A model generated the notes under the pieces. The model made no database searches. It saw only the letters and a program-made list of their open reading frames with translations, and was not told the DNA's origin. Source: Streptomyces sp. CG1 (GTDB taxonomy: Bacteria > Actinomycetota > Actinomycetes > Streptomycetales > Streptomycetaceae). Taken from it: a DNA stretch of 64,000 nucleotides. The DNA is taken from assembly GCF_041080625.1 (NCBI RefSeq), contig NZ_CP163518.1, positions 6,689,501-6,753,500 on the forward strand, given 5' to 3'. Below, one piece after another: positions 1 through 6,693 of this stretch. The position numbers were made by a program, and so were the translations under genes. Each line of letters starts with the position of its first letter. Within the stretch, counting starts at the first letter, position 1.

Positions 1-111
1 GCGCACTCGGAGTACTACTTCTGCGAGGTCTTCTGGCCCGCCTTCCGCAAGGTCGACTTCCTGCGCGCGCTGCGCGACTACGCCGCACGTCACCGCCGTT
101 ACGGCGGCTGA
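1..111 (+). CDS. uppS: Isoprenyl transferase (undecaprenyl diphosphate synthase type), C-terminal end only
   Basis: Only the last 36 codons are present; the gene runs off the left edge of the window. The peptide contains [18 protein letters not shown] and ends RHRRYGG, the typical C-terminus of actinobacterial cis-prenyltransferases, which make the C50-C55 polyprenyl diphosphate carrier for cell-wall synthesis. The acidic/aromatic WPxFRxVDF element is the family's last conserved block before a basic tail. A strong terminator follows at once, so this is the end of its transcription unit. The identification rests on this tail alone. Confidence 0.75.
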   Translation, partial: AHSEYYFCEVFWPAFRKVDFLRALRDYAARHRRYGG

Positions 112-120
112 GCCACCCCG

Positions 121-156
121 AACGCCCCGTCGGCCGCCAAGCCGACGGGGCGTTTT
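121..156 (+). terminator. Rho-independent terminator after the isoprenyl transferase gene
   Basis: A perfect 14-bp stem (121-134 with 141-154), loop CGCCAA, ending in a short T run at 153-156. It begins 10 nt after the stop codon. Confidence 0.85.
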
Positions 157-484
157 GTGCAACCCGGTTCGGATGGACGTAACAAGGAGTTCACCGGCGC
201 GCTGGTGGCCACTTTTGCATGGCTGCGCGTGTTCGAGGGCATAAGGCAACCAGGTCGACGCCCGAACCACGGGTGTCGGATCTCAGCGGACGGCACGGGG
301 CCGTCCGCCCGGGAGGCCCTTTGCACCAGCCCGATCGTGCGGTCACTGCACGGAAGCAGCCGCGGAGGGCCGGTTCTCGGCCCGCCGTACGCGGGGGCCA
401 GACACCGGCCGTGCTACTCCCACCCTCCCGGCCCGGCTTCCACTCCGTCGCTCCCCGACCTCATCCGAGGGGGTACGTTCTTCC
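157..484 (+). promoter_or_regulatory. Promoter and structured leader of the PhoH-family gene
   Basis: No gene is seen in this 328-nt gap. It holds several hairpins on the + strand: GCGGACGG/CCGTCCGC (286-293 with 301-308), CGTGC/GCACG (336-340 with 348-352) and GGCCCGC/GCGGGGGCC (379-399). A [11 protein letters not shown] ribosome-binding site lies near 467-473, upstream of the PhoH start. I recognise no known riboswitch. The hairpins could simply reflect GC richness. Confidence 0.4.
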
Positions 485-1810
485 GTGGTGACCAGCACAA
501 AGCGCCACAAGTCAGACCGGCGCACCTATGTCCTCGACACCAGCGTCCTGCTGGCCGATCCGAACGCCCTGACCCGCTTCGACGAGCACGAGGTCGTGCT
601 CCCGATCGTGGTGGTCACGGAGCTGGAGGCCAAGAGGCACCATCCGGAGCTCGGCTACTTCGCCCGTCAGGCCCTGCGCCTGCTGGACGACTACCGGGTG
701 AAGAACGGTCGCCTCGACGCCCCCATCCCGATCGGGGAACTCGGCGGGACGATCCGGGTCGAGCTCAACCACTCGGACCCCAGCGTGCTGCCCACCGGCT
801 ACCGCCTGGGGGACAACGACTCCCGCATCCTCGCGGTGGCCCGCAATCTGCAGGCCGAGGGGTACGACGTCACCGTCGTGTCGAAGGACCTCCCGCTCAG
901 GATCAAGGCGTCCTCCGTCGGTCTCCTCGCTGAGGAGTACCGGGCCGAACTCGCCATCACGGAGAACTCCGGCTGGACCGGAATGTCCGAACTGACCCTC
1001 TCCGGCGAGCAGGTGGACATCCTCTTCGAGGAAGGCCATGCGTATGTTGCGGAGGCCTCCGACCTCCCCGTGCACACTGGCCTGACCATCCAGTCCGAGC
1101 GCGGCAAGGCGCTGGGCCGGGTGACCGCCGAGGGCAACGTCCGTCTGGTGCGCGGCGACCGGGAGGCGTTCGGCATCAAGGGCCGCAGCGCCGAGCAGCG
1201 CATCGCGCTCGATCTGCTGCTCGACCCGGACGTCGGGATCGTCTCGATGGGCGGCCGGGCCGGCACCGGCAAGTCGGCGCTGGCGCTGTGCGCCGGCCTG
1301 GAGGCGGTCCTGGAGCGCCGCCAGCACCAGAAGGTGATGGTCTTCCGGCCGCTGTACGCGGTCGGCGGGCAGGAGTTGGGCTATCTGCCGGGCAGCGAGG
1401 CGGAGAAGATGAGCCCGTGGGCGCAGGCCGTCTTCGACACGCTCTCCGCGGTCACCACCCGTGAGGTCATCGAGGAGGTCACCGCGCGCGGGATGCTGGA
1501 GGTGCTTCCACTCACCCACATCCGCGGCCGCTCGCTGCACGACGCGTTCGTGATCGTGGACGAGGCACAGTCTCTGGAACGGAATGTCCTGCTGACCGTT
1601 CTGTCCCGAATCGGCGCCAACTCGCGGGTGGTTCTCACCCATGACGTGGCACAACGGGACAATCTGCGGGTCGGCCGCTATGACGGTGTGGTCGCCGTCG
1701 TGGAGAAGCTGAAGGGGCACCCGCTCTTCGCGCACGTCACGCTGACCCGGTCCGAGAGGTCCCAGATTGCCGCGCTTGTGACCGAAATGCTGGAGGACGG
1801 CCACATCTGA
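485..1810 (+). CDS. phoH: PhoH-family protein: PIN domain plus PhoH ATPase
   Basis: 441 residues. The N-terminal PIN ribonuclease domain (about 14-150) begins [13 protein letters not shown] and carries the acidic residues of that fold (D18, E46, D110/D112, D135 in VVSKD). The C-terminal PhoH ATPase (about 235-435) has a Walker A loop GGRAGTGKS (256-264) and a Walker B VIVDEAQ (357-363). PIN-PhoH (PhoH2-like) proteins are known as ATP-dependent, sequence-selective RNA helicase/ribonucleases in the cytoplasm. The start chosen is the first of two adjacent GTG codons (485, 488) behind a GGGGG-rich ribosome-binding site. No antitoxin-like ORF sits directly upstream. Both active centres look intact. 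Confidence 0.93.
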   Translation: MVTSTKRHKSDRRTYVLDTSVLLADPNALTRFDEHEVVLPIVVVTELEAKRHHPELGYFARQALRLLDDYRVKNGRLDAPIPIGELGGTIRVELNHSDPSVLPTGYRLGDNDSRILAVARNLQAEGYDVTVVSKDLPLRIKASSVGLLAEEYRAELAITENSGWTGMSELTLSGEQVDILFEEGHAYVAEASDLPVHTGLTIQSERGKALGRVTAEGNVRLVRGDREAFGIKGRSAEQRIALDLLLDPDVGIVSMGGRAGTGKSALALCAGLEAVLERRQHQKVMVFRPLYAVGGQELGYLPGSEAEKMSPWAQAVFDTLSAVTTREVIEEVTARGMLEVLPLTHIRGRSLHDAFVIVDEAQSLERNVLLTVLSRIGANSRVVLTHDVAQRDNLRVGRYDGVVAVVEKLKGHPLFAHVTLTRSERSQIAALVTEMLEDGHI

Positions 1811-2210
1811 CCCCACCCGCCTAGCAGTTGGCGCCGTCCGGCAAAGGCGAAGAGCTTAGCCGGGCGGCGCCTTCGCGCGTGGAGCTTTCCAGAAATCCCC
1901 AGGGGCAAACGAGATGTGAGCTTTCACACTCAACGCAGAATTGCCACGCGGCGTCCGGTTGCGGCAGAGTCTCACTCCTGTCAGGCCCCGCATACGACAC
2001 ACCTGTACCGCCAGCGGTACGGCACCACAGAGGCACCATCAACTCCATAGAGTTCGTCGTATGCCGCCCGAGCACCACGCGGCGCTCCCCGGAGGGGGAG
2101 TTGCCCATCGGGCCCGTGCCTCCCGTGACCCCGCAGTTGGGAGGCCAGTGTCAGGGGCACGATTGCGTCCGCCAGGGTCACCGAAGCGGGCGATGCTGGA
2201 AGGAAACCGT
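1811..2210 (+). promoter_or_regulatory. 400-nt structured leader before a cell-wall lytic enzyme
   Basis: No coding sequence is convincing here. Just after the phoH stop there is an inverted repeat GGCGCCG.CCGGC (1830-1842 with 1859-1871, one G-T pair). It may end the phoH transcript although no T tract follows. Further hairpins are GTACCG/CGGTAC (2005-2020), CTCCCC/GGGGAG (2085-2100) and CCTCCC/GGGAGG (2119-2144). An AAGGAA ribosome-binding site lies at 2200-2205. Long leaders before Streptomyces cell-wall hydrolase genes often carry the ydaO c-di-AMP riboswitch, but I do not find its conserved core here. Confidence 0.45.
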
Positions 2211-2909
2211 GTGAGCCGGATTTCGGTCCGGGGATTCGCAGTGGCCTCGGCCACCGCGGTCACCGCCGTTGGAAGCGTCGTCGGAGTTGCCTCGGGCAGC
2301 GTCGCGCAGAACAACAACGACGCCGAGGCGACGGCAGCCGACACCACGCTCCTCGCAGACATACCCGCGGGTCAGCAGGCCCAGGTTCAGTCCGCGTCCC
2401 TGACGCAGCAGGCCGACTCCCAGGCGATCGCCGCCGACGCGAGCGCCAAGAAGGACGCCGAGGCAGCAGCCCGCAAGGCGGCCGCCGACACCGCCATCGC
2501 GAAGCAGGAGGCTGCGAAGAAGGCGGCCGACGAAGCCAAGCAGCGCGCCGAGGCCAAGTCCGCGGCCAGCCGTGACAGCGCCCGCAGCTCCACCGACTTC
2601 CCGGTCCAGAGCAGCTACACGGTGGCGCAGGTCCAGGCCATCGCACGGCAGATCGTGCCGGCCGGGCAGTTCCAGTGCTTCAGCAACATCGTGGACCACG
2701 AGTCCACCTGGAACTACCAGGCGGTCAACGCCTCCTCGGGCGCCTATGGCCTCGTCCAGGCTCTGCCGGGCGGCAAGATGGCCTCCGCGGGCGCCGACTG
2801 GCAGACCAACCCGGCCACCCAGATCAAGTGGGGCCTGAACTACATGAACGAGCGGTACGGCAGTCCCTGTGACGCCTGGACGTACTGGCAGGCGAACGGC
2901 AACTACTGA
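2211..2909 (+). CDS. Secreted SLT-type lytic transglycosylase-like protein
   Basis: 232 residues from GTG 2211, chosen because AAGGAA sits just before it and a signal peptide follows directly (VSRISVRGF, then a hydrophobic Ala/Val stretch to about residue 32). Residues 55-125 are an Ala/Lys/Glu/Gln-rich, probably coiled-coil, linker. The C-terminal 100 residues are a lysozyme-like fold: FSNIVDHESTWNYQAVN carries the likely catalytic Glu, followed by ASSGAYGLVQALPGGKM and NPATQIKWGLNYMNERYG. The role is cleavage of peptidoglycan glycan strands outside the cell, as in growth or germination. It is monocistronic, with a terminator after it. Longer upstream starts have no ribosome-binding site and no signal peptide. 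Confidence 0.88.
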   Translation: MSRISVRGFAVASATAVTAVGSVVGVASGSVAQNNNDAEATAADTTLLADIPAGQQAQVQSASLTQQADSQAIAADASAKKDAEAAARKAAADTAIAKQEAAKKAADEAKQRAEAKSAASRDSARSSTDFPVQSSYTVAQVQAIARQIVPAGQFQCFSNIVDHESTWNYQAVNASSGAYGLVQALPGGKMASAGADWQTNPATQIKWGLNYMNERYGSPCDAWTYWQANGNY

Positions 2910-2936
2910 GCCGCGCCGCCGCTCTCAACCTCGCGT

Positions 2937-2967
2937 AGCCCCTCCCCGTCCTTAGGTGAGGGGCTTT
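2937..2967 (+). terminator. Terminator after the SLT protein gene
   Basis: AGCCCCTC (2937-2944) pairs with GAGGGGCT (2958-2965) and is followed by TTT. Confidence 0.75.
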
Positions 2968-3049
2968 CGCCCTGTACGGTCGTACCCGAATACCTCCAGG
3001 GGGAGGAGAGGTGGCGAGCACGCGGGGACGCGGGGGAAGAGGACGGATC

Positions 3050-4402
3050 ATGTCGCGAGTGCCAGGGTGGCTCGGCAAGCTCGGTGCCGGTCTCACCGAG
3101 ATGAGCGAGCGGCTGGACGAGCGCCGCGCCGAGGTGGAGCGCGAGCACACCGCACAGCCTTCGGATGACCCGCTCCCCGCGCCCCAACCGGCCGCCCCGG
3201 CCGACCCCGCGCCCGCAGCCGAGGCCGTCGCACCGCCCGCCCCTCGGCCCGCGCCGCCGGCCGGCCCCCGCCCCGACCCCGCCGAGGCCGTGCCCTGGGG
3301 CGTACGGGTCGCCGCCGAGGCGGGCTGGCGTCTGCTGGTCCTCGCCGGCACTCTCTGGGTCCTGATGCGGGTCATCAGCGCGGTCCAGCTGGTGGTGTTC
3401 GCCTTCGTCATCGCCCTGCTCGTCACCGCGCTGCTGCAGCCGACGGTCGCCCGGCTCACCCGCCGCGGAGTGCCGCGCGGCCCGGCCACCGCGCTCACCG
3501 CGATCAGCGGGTTCGTCGTCATAGGGCTGATGGGCTGGTTCGTGACCTGGCAGGTCATGGAGAACATCGACACGCTCTCCAGCCAGATCCAGTCCGGCAT
3601 CGACGACCTGCGCAACTGGCTGCTGAAGAGCCCCTTCCACGTCACCGACAAGCAGATCAACCAGATCGCCAAGAACCTGCGCGAGGCGATCGGCGCCAAC
3701 ACCGACCAGATAACGTCCGCCGGTCTGGAGGGCGTCCAGGTCATCGTCGACTTCCTCACCAGCCTCCTGCTGGTGTTCTTCTCGACGCTGTTCCTCCTCT
3801 ACGACGGCAAGCGCATCTGGGAGTGGTTCCTGAAGCTGGTGCCCGCCGCGGCCCGCCCGGGCGTGGCCGGCGCCGGCCCGCGCGCCTGGCGCACCCTGAC
3901 CGCCTACGTCCGCGGCACGGTCCTGGTCGCCCTGATCGACGCGACCTTCATCGGCATCGGCATCTACTGCCTCAACGTGCCGATGGCCGTCCCGCTGGCC
4001 GTGTTCATCTTCCTGTTCTCGTTCATCCCGCTCGTCGGCGCGGTCGCCTCCGGCGCGCTCGCGGTGATCGTCGCGCTGGTGACCCAGGGAGTCTTCACCG
4101 CTGTCATGACCCTGGTGGTCGTCCTCGCGGTGCAGCAGATCGAGGGCCACGTCCTGCAGCCGTTCATCCTCGGCCGCGCCGTCCGCGTCCACCCGCTCGC
4201 GGTCGTCCTCACGGTCGCGGCCGGCGGCATGGTGGCCGGCATCGGTGGCGCGGTGGTCGCCGTACCGCTGGTGGCGGTGACGAACACGGTGGTGGGGTAT
4301 CTGCGGCAATATGCGGAGGAGCTTCAGCAGCAGAAGGCCGCCAGGGAGCCCGCGGACGACTTCGTGGCGGTGAACGCGGAAGACCCCGCCCACCAGGGGT
4401 GA
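3050..4402 (+). CDS. AI-2E family transporter (PerM-like membrane protein)
   Basis: 450 residues from ATG 3050 (MSRVPGWLGKLGAGL). A GTG at 3011 with a GGGAGGAGAG site just upstream would add 13 residues and is equally possible. The first 85 residues are cytosolic, with an acidic helix then a Pro/Ala-rich linker. The rest is the AI-2E/PerM domain with about eight TM segments, including the TLFLLYDGKRIWEWF region and the C-terminal GGMVAGIGGAVVAVPLVAV pair typical of the family. Members export small molecules or act as Na+/H+ antiporters; the substrate cannot be told here. The gene stands alone between terminators. Confidence 0.85.
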   Translation: MSRVPGWLGKLGAGLTEMSERLDERRAEVEREHTAQPSDDPLPAPQPAAPADPAPAAEAVAPPAPRPAPPAGPRPDPAEAVPWGVRVAAEAGWRLLVLAGTLWVLMRVISAVQLVVFAFVIALLVTALLQPTVARLTRRGVPRGPATALTAISGFVVIGLMGWFVTWQVMENIDTLSSQIQSGIDDLRNWLLKSPFHVTDKQINQIAKNLREAIGANTDQITSAGLEGVQVIVDFLTSLLLVFFSTLFLLYDGKRIWEWFLKLVPAAARPGVAGAGPRAWRTLTAYVRGTVLVALIDATFIGIGIYCLNVPMAVPLAVFIFLFSFIPLVGAVASGALAVIVALVTQGVFTAVMTLVVVLAVQQIEGHVLQPFILGRAVRVHPLAVVLTVAAGGMVAGIGGAVVAVPLVAVTNTVVGYLRQYAEELQQQKAAREPADDFVAVNAEDPAHQG

Positions 4403-4410
4403 GCGGGGTC
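4382..4410. terminator. Bidirectional terminator between the AI-2E gene and ahpD
   Basis: GACCCCGC (4382-4389) pairs with GCGGGGTC (4403-4410). The stem spans the stop codon of the + strand gene and lies just downstream of the - strand ahpD, so it can serve both. Confidence 0.6.
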
Positions 4411-4426
4411 CTCGCAGCGGTACCGC

Positions 4427-4960
4427 TTACTCCGCCAGGACGGCCTCTGCCTCCAGGGTGACTCCCACAGCCTGGATGACCGAGGCGATCTTGAACGCCT
4501 CCTGGACGACCTCGCGCTCCACGCCGGCCTTGCGCAGCACCTGCTCGTGCGAGTCCAGGCACATGCCGCAGCCGTTGATCGCGGAGACCGCGAACGACCA
4601 CAGCTCGAAGTCGGCCTTCTCCACGCCCGGGTTGCCGATGACGTTCATCCGCAGGCCCGCGCGCAGGGTGCCGTACTCGTGGTCGGACAGCAGATGACGC
4701 GTCCGGTAGAAGACGTTGTTCATCGCCATCACCGCGGCGGCGGCCTTCGCTGCCGTGTACGCCTCGGGCGAGAGGTTCGCCTTCGCCTCCGGCTCCAGCT
4801 CACGCAGCACGATCGGGGAGCGCGAGGCGATGGCGGTCGCCAGCACGGTGCCCCACAGCTGCTGCGCCGGCAGCTCGGAGTTGCCTATGACCGAGCCCAG
4901 GTTGAGCTTGAGGTCCTTGGCGTAGTCCGGGACGCGGGACTTCAGCGAGTCGAGCGACAT
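4427..4960 (-). CDS. ahpD: Alkyl hydroperoxide reductase AhpD
   Basis: 177 residues, full length for the family. AhpD is a CxxC disulfide reductase that passes electrons from lipoamide/dihydrolipoamide to AhpC, and it has weak peroxidase activity of its own. The active site reads [12 protein letters not shown], giving C131 and C134, with H138 and E119 as the proton-relay residues known in the mycobacterial enzyme. It lies 3 bp downstream of ahpC on the same strand, so the two are co-transcribed from the promoter facing oxyR. Confidence 0.95.
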   Translation of the reverse strand: MSLDSLKSRVPDYAKDLKLNLGSVIGNSELPAQQLWGTVLATAIASRSPIVLRELEPEAKANLSPEAYTAAKAAAAVMAMNNVFYRTRHLLSDHEYGTLRAGLRMNVIGNPGVEKADFELWSFAVSAINGCGMCLDSHEQVLRKAGVEREVVQEAFKIASVIQAVGVTLEAEAVLAE

Positions 4961-4963
4961 GGG

Positions 4964-5518
4964 TCACTCACCAGCCAGCAGCGCGACCGGGTCCAGGGTG
5001 TCCTCGCCCTTGCTCCAGTTGCAGGGGCACAGCTCGTCGGTCTGCAGGGCGTCCAGGACCCGCAGGACCTCCTTGGGGTTACGGCCCACGGAACCGGCGG
5101 TGACCATGGTGAACTGGATCTCGCGGTTCGGGTCGACGATGAAGACGGCACGCTGCGCGAAGCCGTCCTCGCCCTCGATGCCGAGGTCGCGCATCAGCTC
5201 GTGCTTGGAGTCGGCCAGCATCGGGAACGGCAGGTCGGTCAGGTCCGGGTGGTCCTTGCGCCAGGCGTGGTGGACGAACTCGGAGTCACCGGAGAAGCCG
5301 AGGATCTGGGCGTCGCGGTCGGCGAACTCGTCGTTCAGCTTCCCGAACGCGGCGATCTCGGTCGGGCAGACGAAGGTGAAGTCCTTCGGCCATGCGAACA
5401 CGACCAGCCACTTGCCCTCGTAGGACTTGTGGTGGATCTGCTCGAACTCCTTGCCCTTCTCCAGCGAGACGCAGGCGGTCAGTTCGAACTCGGGGAACTT
5501 GTCACCGACAGTGAGCAC
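4964..5518 (-). CDS. ahpC: Alkyl hydroperoxide reductase AhpC (peroxiredoxin)
   Basis: 184 residues starting at GTG 5518 behind an AAGGAGAG site. It is a 2-Cys peroxiredoxin that reduces H2O2, organic peroxides and peroxynitrite in the cytoplasm. The peroxidatic cysteine is C51 in FTFVCPTEI; the C-terminal CPCNW pair (C164, C166) matches the resolving cysteines of actinobacterial AhpC enzymes that use AhpD rather than AhpF. It is first in the ahpC-ahpD operon and divergent from oxyR, so OxyR control is expected. Confidence 0.96.
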   Translation of the reverse strand: MLTVGDKFPEFELTACVSLEKGKEFEQIHHKSYEGKWLVVFAWPKDFTFVCPTEIAAFGKLNDEFADRDAQILGFSGDSEFVHHAWRKDHPDLTDLPFPMLADSKHELMRDLGIEGEDGFAQRAVFIVDPNREIQFTMVTAGSVGRNPKEVLRVLDALQTDELCPCNWSKGEDTLDPVALLAGE

Positions 5519-5653
5519 ACGCTCTCCTTGCAGCGAAGAAACACCCCTTTTGGGGGAGTTTCCCGTATGGGTTGGACGCTGCTGATGTTGGCACAGGGTG
5601 CATTGATTAGTGAAATAGCTACACTCGGTCGTGTTGATCGGAGGTAGCTATCA
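5519..5653. promoter_or_regulatory. ahpC-oxyR divergent promoter with a probable OxyR operator
   Basis: A perfect 8-bp inverted repeat, ATAGCTAC (5615-5622) and GTAGCTAT (5644-5651), lies directly before oxyR. Its right arm reaches to within 3 nt of the oxyR GTG and overlaps the GGAGG site (5640-5644), so binding there could also block oxyR translation or initiation. The AT-rich stretch GATTAGTGAAATAG just upstream resembles a LysR T-N11-A box. The spacer of 21 nt suits a tetrameric LysR-type regulator. Confidence 0.65.
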
Positions 5654-6598
5654 GTGACCATCAGTAACGGCAAGCGGAGGCAGCCGAGCCTCGCCCAGTT
5701 GCGTGCCTTCGCCGCCGTGGCCGAGCATCTGCACTTCCGGGACGCGGCGGCCGCCATCGGGATGAGCCAGCCCGCCCTGTCGGGTGCGGTCTCGGCGCTG
5801 GAGGAGACCCTCGGGGTGACTCTTCTCGAGCGTACGACGCGCAAGGTGCTGCTCTCGGCCGCCGGTGAGCGGCTCGCGGTGCGGGCGAAGGCGGTGCTGG
5901 ACGCGGTCGGGGCGCTGCTGGAGGAGGCCGAGGCGGTACGGGCGCCGTTCACGGGCGTCCTGCGCCTCGGGGTGATCCCGACTGTCGCGCCGTACCTCCT
6001 GCCCGCCGTGCTGCGGCTGGTGCACGAGCGCTACCCGCACCTCGACCTCCAGGTGCACGAGGAGCAGACCGCCAGCCTGCTGGAGGGCCTCAACTCCGGC
6101 CGGCTGGACCTGCTGTTGCTGGCGGTCCCGCTCGGTGTCCCCGGAGTCGTCGAACTCCCGCTGTTCGACGAGGACTTCGTGCTCGTCACCCCGCTCGACC
6201 ACTGGCTCGGCGGTCGCGAGGGCATCCCGCGTGACGCCCTGAAGGAGCTGAACCTGCTGCTCCTGGACGAGGGTCATTGCCTGCGCGACCAGGCCCTGGA
6301 CATCTGCCGGGAGGCGGGCCGCGCGGACGCTCCGGTGACCACGACGGCCGCTGGGCTGTCCACCCTCGTCCAGCTCGTCGCCGGCGGCCTCGGCTGTACG
6401 CTGCTGCCGCGTACGGCGCTGAAGCTGGAGACGGCCCGCAGCAGCCAGCTCCTCACCGGGTCCTTCGCCGAGCCCGCGCCGAGCCGTCGCGTCGCCTTCG
6501 CGATGCGGGCGGGAGCGGCTCGTTCCGCCGAGTACGAGGAGCTGGCCCTGGCCCTGCGCGGGGCGTTGCGTCCGCTTCCGGTACGGGTGCTGGACTAG
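5654..6598 (+). CDS. oxyR: Hydrogen-peroxide sensing regulator OxyR (LysR type)
   Basis: 314 residues from GTG 5654. It has an N-terminal winged helix (about 12-70: PSLAQLRAFAAVAEHLHFRDAA, MSQPALSGAVSALE) and a LysR substrate domain (about 100-300). Two cysteines in the effector domain, C209 (DEGHCLRDQ) and C218 (DICREAG), are nine residues apart, as in the redox pair of E. coli and Streptomyces OxyR. The sensor is therefore intact and the protein is OxyR rather than a generic LysR. It controls the divergent ahpC-ahpD operon and probably itself. Confidence 0.94.
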   Translation: MTISNGKRRQPSLAQLRAFAAVAEHLHFRDAAAAIGMSQPALSGAVSALEETLGVTLLERTTRKVLLSAAGERLAVRAKAVLDAVGALLEEAEAVRAPFTGVLRLGVIPTVAPYLLPAVLRLVHERYPHLDLQVHEEQTASLLEGLNSGRLDLLLLAVPLGVPGVVELPLFDEDFVLVTPLDHWLGGREGIPRDALKELNLLLLDEGHCLRDQALDICREAGRADAPVTTTAAGLSTLVQLVAGGLGCTLLPRTALKLETARSSQLLTGSFAEPAPSRRVAFAMRAGAARSAEYEELALALRGALRPLPVRVLD

Positions 6599-6651
6599 CG
6601 CTCCGGGGAGGGTGGTTCCCCTTGTCGCGCGGCTGCCCGCCGGTGGGGGCT

Positions 6652-6676
6652 GGTCGCGCCGTTCCCCGCGCCCCTT
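6652..6676. repeat. Dispersed Streptomyces intergenic repeat, copy A
   Basis: The stretch reads GGTCGCGCCGTTCCCCGCGC and on into CCCT. It matches, in either orientation, copies at 27968, 32145 and 48438. It fills the gap between the convergent oxyR and ABC-permease genes, where it may contribute to termination. Confidence 0.7.
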
Positions 6677-6693
6677 AGTGGCGGCTGCGCCGC

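Noticed and set aside
512..1816. A 434-codon frame antisense to the PhoH gene.
   Set aside because: Shadow of a gene with intact PIN and Walker motifs on the other strand.
1811..2210. A ydaO/yuaA c-di-AMP riboswitch before the SLT protein.
   Set aside because: The conserved blocks (GGGTGAAT-type and CAGCTAACC-type) could not be found in the leader.
2903..4393. A 496-codon frame antisense to the AI-2E transporter.
   Set aside because: The product is a His/Asp/Arg/Gly-rich shadow without motifs; the + strand has TM helices and a ribosome-binding site.
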